A DNA stretch of 64,000 nucleotides from Bacteroidota bacterium (GTDB taxonomy: Bacteria > Bacteroidota > Ignavibacteria > Ignavibacteriales > Ignavibacteriaceae), in NCBI GenBank assembly GCA_022562275.1, contig JADFPP010000003.1:20723-84722 (forward strand), written 5' to 3'. The stretch's first letter is position 1, and every line of letters begins with the position of its first letter. Below are positions 1 to 8,754 of this stretch, piece after piece. The notes beneath the pieces are model-generated. The model had not been told where the DNA came from, ran no database searches, and saw only the letters and a list, made by a program, of their open reading frames with translations. The position numbers and the translations under genes are program-made.

Positions 1-2
1 GG

Positions 3-1085
3 CAGCCTGTAACACCTATCAAAGGTGAGAGAAATGAATTAGTTTATCTACCCCTCGGAGTTGGTATAACAATTCCGCCGTGGAATTTTCCATTCGCAAT
101 ATTAGTTGGGATGACTTCTGCAGCAATTGTTACGGGAAACACTGTTGTGTTAAAACCATCCAGCGATTCTCCGATGATGGGAAAAATATTTTGTGATATT
201 ATGAAAGAAGTGGGGCTGCCGGATGGAGTGCTTAACTTTTTACCGGGTTCCGGTGGCGAAGTTGGCGATACATTGGTAGGTCATCCAAAAACAAGATTCA
301 TTACCTTTACCGGTTCGATGGAAGTCGGTAAGCACATTTATGAATTGGCTTCCAAAGTTCAGCACGGTCAGATCTGGTTGAAAAGAGTTGTTGCTGAAAT
401 GGGTGGTAAAGATTGTATAATAGTTGATAAGGAGACGAATGTTGATGTTGCTGTAAAGGATGTAGTTGCATCTGCCTTTGGTTTCCAGGGTCAGAAGTGT
501 TCAGCTTGTTCAAGGGCTATTGTTGATAAAACTGTTTATTCAAAATTTGTAAATAAATTAAAAACTGAAGTTGGAAAAATCCAGGTTGGATCTCCAACAG
601 AAAATAATAGTATGGGTGCAGTAATTAATGAAAATGCCCGAAAAAGTATTCTCAATTACATAAGGATAGGTAAAAGGGAGGGTAAACTATTAGTTGGCGG
701 TGGAAAAGCACGTGGGAACGGATACTTTATTAAACCAACAGTTTTTATCGATATAAAACCTGATTCCAGGTTAGCTCAGGAAGAAGTATTTGGTCCCGTA
801 CTCGCCGTCATTAAATCAAATGATTATGAACAGAGTTTAAAAATTGCAAATAATACAATCTATGGTTTAACTGGTGCAGTTTATACACGAAATCGTAAGA
901 AGATAAAAGCTGCAAAAAAACATTTGTTGATCGGAAATCTTTACTTCAACCGAAAATGTACCGGAGCCCTTGTTGGTGCTCATCCATTTGGCGGTTTCAA
1001 TATGTCTGGTACTGATTCTAAAGCGGGTGGAAGAGATTATTTGTTACTCTTTCTCCAGGCAAAATTAATGAGCGAAAAAATATAA
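3..1085 (+). CDS. rocA: 1-pyrroline-5-carboxylate dehydrogenase (5'-truncated by window edge)
   Basis: NAD-dependent aldehyde dehydrogenase that oxidises glutamate-5-semialdehyde/P5C to glutamate, the second step of proline catabolism. The open frame runs in from base 3 with no stop, so the N-terminal third lies outside the window; the first ATG in frame (111) is internal. Visible landmarks are PWNFP before the Rossmann region, TFTGSMEVG, the general-base Glu in VAEMGGKD and the catalytic Cys in FGFQGQKCSACSRA, a form typical of the RocA branch, plus EEVFGPV near the end. About 360 of roughly 515 residues are present. It is followed 61 bp later by sucC, consistent with feeding glutamate-derived carbon into the TCA cycle. 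The exact subfamily rests on the active-site motif only. Confidence 0.9.
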   Translation, partial: QPVTPIKGERNELVYLPLGVGITIPPWNFPFAILVGMTSAAIVTGNTVVLKPSSDSPMMGKIFCDIMKEVGLPDGVLNFLPGSGGEVGDTLVGHPKTRFITFTGSMEVGKHIYELASKVQHGQIWLKRVVAEMGGKDCIIVDKETNVDVAVKDVVASAFGFQGQKCSACSRAIVDKTVYSKFVNKLKTEVGKIQVGSPTENNSMGAVINENARKSILNYIRIGKREGKLLVGGGKARGNGYFIKPTVFIDIKPDSRLAQEEVFGPVLAVIKSNDYEQSLKIANNTIYGLTGAVYTRNRKKIKAAKKHLLIGNLYFNRKCTGALVGAHPFGGFNMSGTDSKAGGRDYLLLFLQAKLMSEKI

Positions 1086-1146
1086 ATCGATAACAGGTTA
1101 TTAATTGAGCTAACTTGTTGGTAACTATTTAGTAAAAGGATGTTAA

Positions 1147-2310
1147 ATGAAAATTCATGAATATCAGGCGAAAGAGATATTAAGAAAATATAATGTTGCT
1201 GTTCCCAGGGGCGGTGTAGTGTTCAATGCCGAAGACGCAGTAAAAAAAGCCAAAGTAGATTTAGGTGGTAATATTTGGGTTTTAAAAGCACAGATTCATG
1301 CCGGCGGAAGAGGAAAAGGCGGCGGTGTAAAAGTGGCTAAATCTCTTCACCAGGTTCGGGAGATTGCAAGTAAAATAATTGGAATGAATCTGGTTACTCA
1401 TCAAACCGGACCGGAAGGAAGAAGAGTAAAAAGACTATTGGTTGAAGAAGGAATAAATATAGATAAAGAGTTGTATGTTGGTATTACTTTAGATAGAGCA
1501 CAATCCAAAAACGTTATAATGGTTTCACGGGAAGGTGGTGTTGAAATAGAAAAAGTTGCTGCCGAATCTCCTGAAAAGATTGTTAAAGAAATAGTTGAAC
1601 CTGATTTAGGGCTGCAGCCGTTTCAGGCAAGGAAATTAGCTTATGCGCTTGGGTTAAAGGATGATCAGCATAAAAAAGCGGTTAAATTTTTATTTGCTCT
1701 GTATAAATCTTATGAAGAAGAAGATGCATCGATTGCTGAGATAAATCCATTGGTTATAACAAAAGAGGGCGATGTAATTGCATTAGATGCGAAGATGAAC
1801 TTTGATGATAATGCTTTATACAAGCACAAAGATATTTTAGAATACCGTGACCTTGATGAAGAAGATAAACTTGAAGTTGAAGCATCAAAGTACGATTTGA
1901 ATTATATAAAGCTCGATGGTAATGTAGGATGTATGGTGAATGGTGCGGGGTTGGCAATGAGTACTATGGATATAATAATGTTAGCAGGCGGTGAGCCGGC
2001 AAACTTTTTGGATGTTGGCGGTGGAGCAAATAAAACTACCGTTGCAAATGGTTTTAAAATAATTCTCTCGGATCCAAATGTTAAAGCAATATTAATTAAT
2101 ATATTTGGTGGAATCGTACGATGTGATAGAGTTGCGCAAGGTGTGATTGATGCAACAAAACAAATGCACGTTAAAGTTCCTATAGTTGTTCGGCTCGAGG
2201 GTACTAATGCTAAAGAAGCCGGCGTATTATTAAATAATTCCGGACTTAATTTTGAAGTTGCTAAAAATTTTAAGGATGCGGCTGAAAAAGTTACTGCCGT
2301 ATTAAACTAA
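1147..2310 (+). CDS. sucC: succinyl-CoA ligase (ADP-forming) beta subunit
   Basis: Beta subunit of succinyl-CoA synthetase, which interconverts succinyl-CoA and succinate with substrate-level phosphorylation. The 387 residues match the usual length. An N-terminal ATP-grasp domain starts [15 protein letters not shown] and carries the nucleotide loop [10 protein letters not shown]; the C-terminal CoA-ligase domain shows [18 protein letters not shown] and [10 protein letters not shown], where the His-phosphate of the alpha subunit is met. The ATG is preceded by AAAGGATGTTAA. No sucD is found downstream, so the alpha subunit must be encoded elsewhere, an arrangement common in Bacteroidota relatives. 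Confidence 0.96.
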   Translation: MKIHEYQAKEILRKYNVAVPRGGVVFNAEDAVKKAKVDLGGNIWVLKAQIHAGGRGKGGGVKVAKSLHQVREIASKIIGMNLVTHQTGPEGRRVKRLLVEEGINIDKELYVGITLDRAQSKNVIMVSREGGVEIEKVAAESPEKIVKEIVEPDLGLQPFQARKLAYALGLKDDQHKKAVKFLFALYKSYEEEDASIAEINPLVITKEGDVIALDAKMNFDDNALYKHKDILEYRDLDEEDKLEVEASKYDLNYIKLDGNVGCMVNGAGLAMSTMDIIMLAGGEPANFLDVGGGANKTTVANGFKIILSDPNVKAILINIFGGIVRCDRVAQGVIDATKQMHVKVPIVVRLEGTNAKEAGVLLNNSGLNFEVAKNFKDAAEKVTAVLN

Positions 2311-2481
2311 AAACTAATTGTATCTTTGGATAATAATAAAAATGCACTGTTTACATGGCACGGCATTTGAGTTTTAAATTAATACAAAAAATATTATTCA
2401 TTATAAATTTGAATTTTAATTGTTTTTATAATTTATTGGTAGTGAGATTATTTTTTATAAGAATGAATAACGGAGAATTGG

Positions 2482-3897
2482 ATGTCCTTTTATGATTTCA
2501 GTTTTAATGACGATAATATTGGACCGAATGGTTTTCATATAGAGGAAGAGATTAATGCTTGTCGTAATTTGATTGATAGCAACATGATTTATGAATCTAT
2601 TGATCGGATTGAAGATGTGATTTTACTTTGCGTTGATAATAATTATTTAAATGACGGGTTATTTTTTGTCAATCATCTTTTAGGAATATCAGCATATAAT
2701 TCGGAATTATGGTCTAAGAAAGGATTGCTGTTAAATTTATCCGATGATTATGAAGAAGCAATTGAATGTTTTGATAAAGCATTATCATTAAACCCGGGAG
2801 ATTCTGAGATATTAATTGACAGATCTACTGTTGAGGAAAATCTGGGGTATTATTTAAAAGCTGAAGAAACACTTAAATCCGTTTTAAATATAGACCCTAA
2901 TAATGAGGAAGCCCTCTACAATCTGGGTATATTAAATCAAAGAAAAGAAGACTTTAGAATTGCGAAGCATTATTTCATTAAAGTGTTGAAGATCGACCCA
3001 AATTTTGCTGAAGCATATTATGAATTGGGTTATTGTGATGAAAATTTGAATATGTATGAACAAGCCCTTAATATGTATGATAAGTTTTTGGAATTAGATC
3101 CGTATAATGCTAATGGTTGGTACAATAGGGGAATTGTGTTATCTAAACAAAATAAATTTGAGCAATCGTTGAATAGTTATGATCTTGCTGTTTCGTTAAA
3201 AGATAATTTTTCAAGTGCCTGGTTTAACAAAGGTAATGTTCTTTCAGAATTGGGAAGATCAACTGAGGCAATGGAAAGTTTTAAGAAAGCATATCAGATT
3301 GACAAATTTGATGAATCTATCTGCTTTAATATTGCTAATTTATACGAAGAAAAAGGGGATATGATAAATGCTATAAAATATTTTACGCAGGCAATTAAAA
3401 TAAATGATCAGTTTTACGAAGCCTTTTTGGCTCGTGGATATTGTTTTGATTCAACTTGCAAATATCATCTCGCATTAAAGGATTTTAACCGGGCAATATC
3501 ATTGTCAAGTGATAAAGAGGAAGCATGGTATGCAAAGGCTGATTTGGAATATTCACTTGGAAAATTGCAGGAATCGGTTAATAGTTATTTAGCTGCATTG
3601 AAGATTACTCCGGATAATCATCAGTTTTGGTTTAGTCTGGCAGAGACATATTTTGAATTAGGAAACTGGCTTGATGCAATAAATGCATACGATAAATGTA
3701 TAAATATTAATCCTCAGGATGCCGGATCATTTTACGGAAAAGCCAAGGTGAGTTTTCTTTTAAGGCAAACTCAAGAAGCAATTGGCTGCTTAAAAAAAGC
3801 TTTTGCTATAGACCCTGAGATTAAGCAAAAATTCACAAAAGATTATCCCGAAATAAAAACTTCAAAATTATTCAAGAAATTGTTGGATGAAAACTAA
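2482..3897 (+). CDS. tetratricopeptide repeat protein
   Basis: A 471-residue soluble protein made almost entirely of about eleven 34-residue TPR units from near residue 70 to the end. The repeats follow the consensus of a small residue at position 8, Tyr/Phe at 11, Gly/Ala at 20 and Pro at 32, for example AWFNKGNVLSELGRSTEAMESF and blocks ending in IDPN or LDPY. There is no signal peptide or membrane segment, so it probably acts in the cytoplasm as a protein-interaction scaffold. The ATG has a clear GGAG site nine bases upstream. The acidic N-terminal 60 residues are not recognised. It stands alone between sucC and aroE and its partner cannot be inferred. Confidence 0.85.
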   Translation: MSFYDFSFNDDNIGPNGFHIEEEINACRNLIDSNMIYESIDRIEDVILLCVDNNYLNDGLFFVNHLLGISAYNSELWSKKGLLLNLSDDYEEAIECFDKALSLNPGDSEILIDRSTVEENLGYYLKAEETLKSVLNIDPNNEEALYNLGILNQRKEDFRIAKHYFIKVLKIDPNFAEAYYELGYCDENLNMYEQALNMYDKFLELDPYNANGWYNRGIVLSKQNKFEQSLNSYDLAVSLKDNFSSAWFNKGNVLSELGRSTEAMESFKKAYQIDKFDESICFNIANLYEEKGDMINAIKYFTQAIKINDQFYEAFLARGYCFDSTCKYHLALKDFNRAISLSSDKEEAWYAKADLEYSLGKLQESVNSYLAALKITPDNHQFWFSLAETYFELGNWLDAINAYDKCININPQDAGSFYGKAKVSFLLRQTQEAIGCLKKAFAIDPEIKQKFTKDYPEIKTSKLFKKLLDEN

Positions 3898-3964
3898 CAA
3901 CATCAGCAATTGTCTATCCTAAATAGTTCAATTATATTTTGAAGTTACCTTATTGAATTAGAAC

Positions 3965-4837
3965 ATGAAAAATTCATTTTTTGCAAATACAAAATTAGTC
4001 GGTCTTATCGGGCATCCAATAAAGCAATCCTATTCCCCTTTTATTAATAATGTTGCATTTCAATTAAATAATATAGATTACATCTATCTCCCTTTTGATG
4101 TTACATCAGATGATCTGGAAAACGCAGTTAAAGGTGTCCTTGCACTTGGTATAAATGGTTTAAATGTTACAATTCCTCACAAAGAAAAAATTATAGAATA
4201 TTTAGATGATCTTTCCGAAGAAGTTACGATGATCGGCGCTGTTAATACAATAACAAATGATAATGGTAAACTGAAGGGTTTCAATACAGATGTACAGGGT
4301 ATAGTTGCAACATTATCTTCATTTAAAAAAGATATTTCCGGTGCAAAAGTAAGTGTAATTGGTTCCGGCGGCGGTGCGAGAGCTGTAATATATACACTCA
4401 TCAGATTTTTTAAGCCTGCAGAAATAACAATTATTAACAGAACAATACAACGCGCAGATACATTGCAAAGCTTCTTCAGTGAAAAGATGAGATACGATAA
4501 TTTCAAAACGGAAGAATTAATTCCGCCTGACTTAACCGAGACTCTTCATAATTCAAAATTAATAGTGAACGCTACTCCAATAGGAATGTTCCCTGATTCG
4601 GATGACACACCGACTTATTTAGAGGAATCATTTCACGAAAATCAGATAATATTCGATATGGTATACAATCCTCCCGAAACGAAATTCTTATCAGTGGCTA
4701 AAAATCAAGGAGCAAAGGTAGTCGGCGGGTTAACCATGCTGGTACATCAGGCGGCTAAATCATTCGAATTGTGGACCGAACAAAAAATGCCCGTTGAAAA
4801 GATATCTGACTCCCTGGAATTAATGATTAATGAATAA
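3965..4837 (+). CDS. aroE: shikimate dehydrogenase
   Basis: Reduces 3-dehydroshikimate to shikimate with NADPH in aromatic amino-acid synthesis. At 290 residues it has the family length. The substrate domain shows GHPIKQSYSP (shikimate-binding serines), NVTIPHKEK (catalytic Lys) and GFNTDVQG (catalytic Asp); the NADP domain shows GSGGGARA, NRT and NATPIGM. The C-terminus has GGLTMLVHQA with the conserved Gln. Start is the ATG just upstream of GLIGHPIK. It sits 67 bp after the TPR gene and is likely a single gene rather than part of an aro operon. Confidence 0.96.
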   Translation: MKNSFFANTKLVGLIGHPIKQSYSPFINNVAFQLNNIDYIYLPFDVTSDDLENAVKGVLALGINGLNVTIPHKEKIIEYLDDLSEEVTMIGAVNTITNDNGKLKGFNTDVQGIVATLSSFKKDISGAKVSVIGSGGGARAVIYTLIRFFKPAEITIINRTIQRADTLQSFFSEKMRYDNFKTEELIPPDLTETLHNSKLIVNATPIGMFPDSDDTPTYLEESFHENQIIFDMVYNPPETKFLSVAKNQGAKVVGGLTMLVHQAAKSFELWTEQKMPVEKISDSLELMINE

Positions 4838-4966
4838 ATCGTTAAATTTTTCAGCATTATCCATAATGGGTCTATATTGTATTCTGTTTGAAAGCCAGAG
4901 GTATAATTTTGTAATTTGACAATACTAGTAAGAATATATAATTTGTTAAAAAATTTGAGGATTGAA

Positions 4967-5620
4967 ATGAAAGCTGTAACTATTTTTACGCTGTTTATAA
5001 TATTAATTTCTGTTGCCTGTATTAGTGCTCAAAAATTACATCGTAAATCATTATTTTTTGGAGGTCTGGTTGGTGGTGCACAGATAAGCAATTCCAACCC
5101 GGGGTCTGAGGGTACCGTGGCACTTTCGTTTGGTGGAAGTTTCGGGATTCCCATTACAACCAATCTTTTCATTTACACAAGAGCATCTTATTCTTCTAAA
5201 TCAAACTTTCAGTCATTTTATAATACAGCTTATCTTACGTCTCAATTTCAACTATCGGATCAGTTTGCCGAGGCAAATTCATCATTCTCCCAGTTATTGC
5301 TGAACGGAGGATTACTGTATAATTTTTATCTGTCTGATGAATTTACGATTGGAGTGAATGGAGGAGTTACATTTTCAATTCTAAACCAGGAAGCTGTGCT
5401 TATTGGTGGTCAAGTTATTTCGAGTGTTAACAACGAAGCAATTTGGGGATATTTCGGTGGTATAATTTTAGAGAAAGGTTTGGAAGATAGTAATGCATCT
5501 ATATTTGCCGAAGCTCAATATAATTATGCCGTAAGTGATGCGCCTTATCGCGCAAGTGCTTTAAATGCGATGAATTTTGCATTTGGTGCAAGGTATTATT
5601 TGAGTGGAAGTAGATTTTAA
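4967..5620 (+). CDS. predicted outer-membrane beta-barrel protein
   Basis: A 217-residue exported protein of unknown role. The start is placed at the ATG at 4967, after TTGAGGATTGA, because the next residues form a classic signal peptide (MKAVTIFTLF through ISAQ); an upstream TTG at 4916 would put 17 extra residues before it. The mature part alternates short polar turns with amphipathic strands (for example NLFIYTRASYSS, GYFGGIILEKG, ASIFAEAQYNYA) and ends in FAFGARYYL, a typical terminal barrel strand. It probably forms a small eight-stranded barrel in the outer membrane. No specific family was recognised. Confidence 0.7.
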   Translation: MKAVTIFTLFIILISVACISAQKLHRKSLFFGGLVGGAQISNSNPGSEGTVALSFGGSFGIPITTNLFIYTRASYSSKSNFQSFYNTAYLTSQFQLSDQFAEANSSFSQLLLNGGLLYNFYLSDEFTIGVNGGVTFSILNQEAVLIGGQVISSVNNEAIWGYFGGIILEKGLEDSNASIFAEAQYNYAVSDAPYRASALNAMNFAFGARYYLSGSRF

Positions 5621-5695
5621 TCCCAAATAAATATTCAGCCGCACTATTAATTAACTGAAGGTAATAGGGAAGTTAACTTAAGTGAAAACTATATA

Positions 5696-6196
5696 TCAAT
5701 TCGTATGATCCTTTACTTTATTATACAATTCTTTTGCATGAGAAAGTATTCTATCAACATCTGATCCTTCCAGATCTGCCTTTTTTTTATCATAATTCTT
5801 GTAATACTTTACTACAGACCCATCCTGGTTCAGATAAAGAATTAATTTAGATAATATCTTTCTCAACTTGTTATTGCTATCCCTGATAGATTGCAATTTA
5901 CTTTCTTTAAAGTATATCAGTGCCCCGTCTTTAAAGTAATATAAATTAAACGAGTCGCCGCCTGACCTGAATTTATAAGTCTCGTTCAGGAAAATTATAT
6001 CGGGATCGGGATAAAGTGCCTTTATTTGTGAATATGCACTTTTTGATGCCCATTGATATTGTGTTGGTGTAAAATCTTTTAATTTATTATTAGTTTTTTC
6101 TACAATAGCATCGATATCCTCTTGTGAATATTTATTCACATTACAGGAACTAACAATAAATAAAAACAAAACAAATGAAATAATTTTATTAGTCAT
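5696..6196 (-). CDS. hypothetical lipoprotein
   Basis: 166 residues with a type II signal peptide: MTNKIISFVLFLFIVSSC, where the lipobox is VSSC and Cys-18 would be acylated. The mature part is lysine-rich and polar, with no recognised domain; it contains short hydrophobic strands such as SFNLYYFKDGALIYFKE. It is probably a periplasm-facing lipoprotein. It stands alone, convergent with the upstream outer-membrane gene, and its function is unknown. Confidence 0.6.
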   Translation of the reverse strand: MTNKIISFVLFLFIVSSCNVNKYSQEDIDAIVEKTNNKLKDFTPTQYQWASKSAYSQIKALYPDPDIIFLNETYKFRSGGDSFNLYYFKDGALIYFKESKLQSIRDSNNKLRKILSKLILYLNQDGSVVKYYKNYDKKKADLEGSDVDRILSHAKELYNKVKDHTN

Positions 6197-6280
6197 TATA
6201 AATAAATTCTTAAAAAGTTTAACGGATACACCAAACCTAAATTATTAGTCGGGTATATTCAAGGATGGTAACTAATTTTA

Positions 6281-6393
6281 CCTGCCCATTAAATTACAGG
6301 CATTTACTCATACTCAATCCCATGCTTATTTTTTATCTTCTATAATTATCTAACCGGGTTCGGATGCCCATTTTATTCTATTAATTTCTTATT
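6281..6393 (-). pseudogene. decayed second copy of the 3' end of the aminotransferase gene
   Basis: This stretch aligns over about 113 bp to the last codons and immediate 3' flank of the aminotransferase at 7036-7149. It includes an identical 22-bp block ending in CATTTTATTCTATTAATT and is roughly 80 percent identical elsewhere. On the minus strand it reads INRIKWASEPG, stop, IIIEDKK, matching the intact gene's INRIKWALDPNS and EIIIGNKK. It is non-coding now because of several stops. It lies 10 bp after the DinB gene stop, so the DinB gene is bracketed by two copies of one gene end. Duplication is seen directly; its mechanism is inferred. Confidence 0.8.
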
Positions 6394-6402
6394 GCTTAAT
6401 AA

Positions 6403-6861
6403 CTATTTGTCCAATAATCGTCTATGGTAGTTTATCTGCCCGAGATGATAACTAAGGTGAGTTGTTAAATGAGTTAGAAAAAATCCAGTTGTCATTTCAT
6501 ATCCAAAAACATTTATAGGATAAATATCTTTCAATCTTTTTTCGTCGAGTTCGTTTAAAGTTTTTTTTATGATGATAATTGTTTCATCTATCTCTTTTTG
6601 CATTTCCTCCACGGGTGCATTCTTTCTGCTGAATTCTGCATCGCGATTTCTATCATAACCTGATTTACCAAGTGTTGTACCGATGAAGTGCTGCAGGTTG
6701 CCAAGCAAGTGAAGACAAAGATTTCCAGCAGAATTTTTTATATCCCCCGATACTTCCCACATTTTCTTTTCATCTTTGTAGGAAGTTATCTCGGTTTTTA
6801 GTTTTTCGAGATCGCGCTTGAAGAGCTGAGCTAATATTTCCGTTATTCTTAATTTTTCCAT
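6403..6861 (-). CDS. DinB-like (DUF1572-type) protein
   Basis: 152-residue four-helix-bundle protein of the DinB/YfiT superfamily. Members usually bind a divalent metal through three histidines and some act as thiol-dependent transferases. Candidate ligands are His in LCLHLLGNLQHFIG (about residues 50-57) and His in THLTTHLSYHLGQINYHR near the C-terminus. Soluble, no signal peptide. It lies between the intact aminotransferase upstream and a decayed copy of that gene's 3' end downstream, suggesting it arrived as, or within, a duplicated segment. The biochemical role is unknown. Confidence 0.8.
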   Translation of the reverse strand: MEKLRITEILAQLFKRDLEKLKTEITSYKDEKKMWEVSGDIKNSAGNLCLHLLGNLQHFIGTTLGKSGYDRNRDAEFSRKNAPVEEMQKEIDETIIIIKKTLNELDEKRLKDIYPINVFGYEMTTGFFLTHLTTHLSYHLGQINYHRRLLDK

Positions 6862-6880
6862 GTTATTCCATTACTTTTGC

Positions 6881-6945
6881 AGATATGCCAGATTTCCAAA
6901 ATCTGGCATATCTACTAGGATTAAGTTTTGAAATCTGGCATATCT
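6881..6945. repeat. 15-bp inverted repeat plus third copy
   Basis: AGATATGCCAGATTT (6881-6895) is followed after 3 nt by its exact complement AAATCTGGCATATCT (6899-6913), and the same complement recurs at 6931-6945. The palindrome sits just upstream of the DinB-like gene, between it and the aminotransferase. It could act as a terminator-like hairpin, but there is no T-tract; it may instead mark the edge of the inserted DinB segment. Confidence 0.85.
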
Positions 6946-7059
6946 AATACATTATCTTATAGTTGTCTTCAATAATAAAATTATCAGATTTCAAGTTGAT
7001 ATTCTTCTCGTTATGAATGCTTATAAAATTTTCTCTGCCGTTAAAACGCAGGAATTTAC

Positions 7060-8277
7060 TCATACCCGATCCCTTACATATTTTTTATTACCTATAATTA
7101 TTTCACCAGCTGAATTAGGATCGAGTGCCCATTTTATTCTATTAATTCCTTCTGTTATATCTTGTTCAGTTCCGCAAAAACTTATCCTCAAATATCCATC
7201 CATTCCAAATCCAGTTCCCGGTACTGTAAGTACCTGTGCTTTATCAATAAGATGTTCGGAAAGTTTATTTGAATCTTTATTAAATGTGCTAAAGTCTGCA
7301 AAGCAATAAAAAGTTCCATCAGGCTTTGTTACCTTTACTCCATCTAAATCGTTTAACATCTTCATCATTAAATTCCGTTTATTCTCAAGTGTGTCACGTA
7401 AACTTTCAATACACGATTGATCACCATTCAAAGCACCAACTGCGCCCTTTTGAGTTAAAACGGAAGGACCGGATGTTTGATGTGCCTGCATGTTTGTCAT
7501 TGCTTCTATCAAATAATTATTCGCAATTGCCCAACCAATTCTAAATCCCGTCATTGCATACTGTTTTGAGACGCCATTAATGATTATCAGCTTTGAATTA
7601 TCATCAAGTTTCTTCACATAATCATAAGGGTTCAATCGTTTTTTGCCATCAAAAATTAAACGATGATAAATATCATCCATAATTAAATAAAGATCTTTCT
7701 TCTCACAAAATTGAACAACATCAGAAATGAATTCTTCTGAATACATTGCACCGCTTGGGTTATTGGGGCTGTTGATAATAACGGCTTTTGTAAGAGAACT
7801 AATTCTATCTTCTATGTCTTTTAATTGAGGATAGAAACTTTTGTTCTTGGGATACGCTGGTATAGGTACTGCTCCGCATAATCTTACCATTTCAGGATAG
7901 CTTACCCAATAAGGTGAAGGAAATATAACTTCTTCACCCGGATTTACAACGGCTTGCAGCGCAAGCATTATCGCTTGTTTTGCACCACCGGAAGCCATAA
8001 CATTTGCCGATGCTACTTTTCGGTTATAAAATTCCTCAGTATAATTTATTATTGCCTGCTTTAGTTCCGGAATTCCATCTACGGGGGCATATCTTATTTC
8101 TCTTGTATTTAAATGTTTTATTGTAGCTGTAACCGCCTCCATAGGCACTTTACTTTTTGGTTCACCGCCGCCAAGGTGAATTACGGGATTCCCTTTTTGT
8201 TTTAGTATCGCAAATTTCTTGTTCAAAAACAGGGTGGGGGATCCCTTAATAGTTTTAGCAATTTGGCTTAGACTCAT
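7060..8277 (-). CDS. PLP-dependent aminotransferase, class I (aspartate aminotransferase-like)
   Basis: 405-residue fold-type I aminotransferase transferring an amino group to 2-oxoglutarate via pyridoxal phosphate; closest in appearance to bacterial class Ib aspartate aminotransferases. Landmarks: GGGEP near residue 37, ASGGAKQAI (phosphate-binding), NSPNNPSGAMY, the Asp/Tyr pair in MDDIYHRL, the Schiff-base Lys in INGVSKQYAMTGFRIGW and a C-terminal RISFCGTEQDI with the carboxylate-binding Arg. Start ATG at 8277. The last 15 or so residues after WALDPNSAG extend past the usual family end. A degenerate copy of the 3' end lies at 6281-6393. Substrate preference cannot be fixed from sequence. 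Confidence 0.88.
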   Translation of the reverse strand: MSLSQIAKTIKGSPTLFLNKKFAILKQKGNPVIHLGGGEPKSKVPMEAVTATIKHLNTREIRYAPVDGIPELKQAIINYTEEFYNRKVASANVMASGGAKQAIMLALQAVVNPGEEVIFPSPYWVSYPEMVRLCGAVPIPAYPKNKSFYPQLKDIEDRISSLTKAVIINSPNNPSGAMYSEEFISDVVQFCEKKDLYLIMDDIYHRLIFDGKKRLNPYDYVKKLDDNSKLIIINGVSKQYAMTGFRIGWAIANNYLIEAMTNMQAHQTSGPSVLTQKGAVGALNGDQSCIESLRDTLENKRNLMMKMLNDLDGVKVTKPDGTFYCFADFSTFNKDSNKLSEHLIDKAQVLTVPGTGFGMDGYLRISFCGTEQDITEGINRIKWALDPNSAGEIIIGNKKYVRDRV

Positions 8278-8427
8278 TTCTTTTCCTTATGATTAAAGAA
8301 GTTATAAAAAAACATATCAAAAATATTTGTAGTAAACACTATAAGCAAATTAATAAACAATAAATCGGTTTTGGTTTAAATCAGCAGCAAGAAATGCGTA
8401 GCATTGAAAGCAGGAATCCAGTATCCA

Positions 8428-8751
8428 TTAGCTTGTGTAATCTTCCCTAACCGGATAAAACGTATCAATTATTTTACAATCTGTAATTGCTTTGCCCGAG
8501 TGTGGTGTGTTTGATGGAATAATGGATACATCATTCGGTTTGAGAATATGCGAGGTACCATCAACAGTCAACTCGAATTCACCTTTTATCATTGAAGAAA
8601 TTTGTTCGTGGGGATGCGAATGTGCCGGAAGGGAAGAACCGGCTTTTATATTCCAGTAAGAAATTGTCATATTTTCAGAATGAACAAACCGGGCGAAGAA
8701 TCCGGGTACGACTTCTTTTTCTTCAATTGAATTTAAATCTATTTTATTCAT
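8428..8751 (-). CDS. small cupin-domain protein
   Basis: 107 residues forming one cupin_2 barrel. Metal-binding motif 1 is seen as SLPAHSHPHEQISSMIKGEFE (His-X-His-X3-4-Glu, with Gly further on), and motif 2 as PNDVSIIPSNTPHSG with the conserved Pro and His. Such stand-alone cupins often bind small ligands or act as simple isomerases or oxygenases; no substrate can be assigned. The gene starts 3 bp downstream of the dipeptidase stop region boundary (8755) and is co-directional, so the two are probably co-transcribed. Confidence 0.82.
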   Translation of the reverse strand: MNKIDLNSIEEKEVVPGFFARFVHSENMTISYWNIKAGSSLPAHSHPHEQISSMIKGEFELTVDGTSHILKPNDVSIIPSNTPHSGKAITDCKIIDTFYPVREDYTS

Positions 8752-8754
8752 TAT

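Noticed and set aside
307..513. Minus-strand frame inside the P5C dehydrogenase gene
   Set aside because: Gln/His-rich shadow frame opposite a clearly conserved enzyme; no start signal.
2339..2375. Possible terminator after sucC (AAATGC ... GCATTT)
   Set aside because: Only six paired bases and a 17-nt loop with no strong T-tract.
4916..4966. TTG start of the outer-membrane protein 17 codons upstream
   Set aside because: It would place extra residues before a clear signal peptide; the ATG at 4967 has a better ribosome site.
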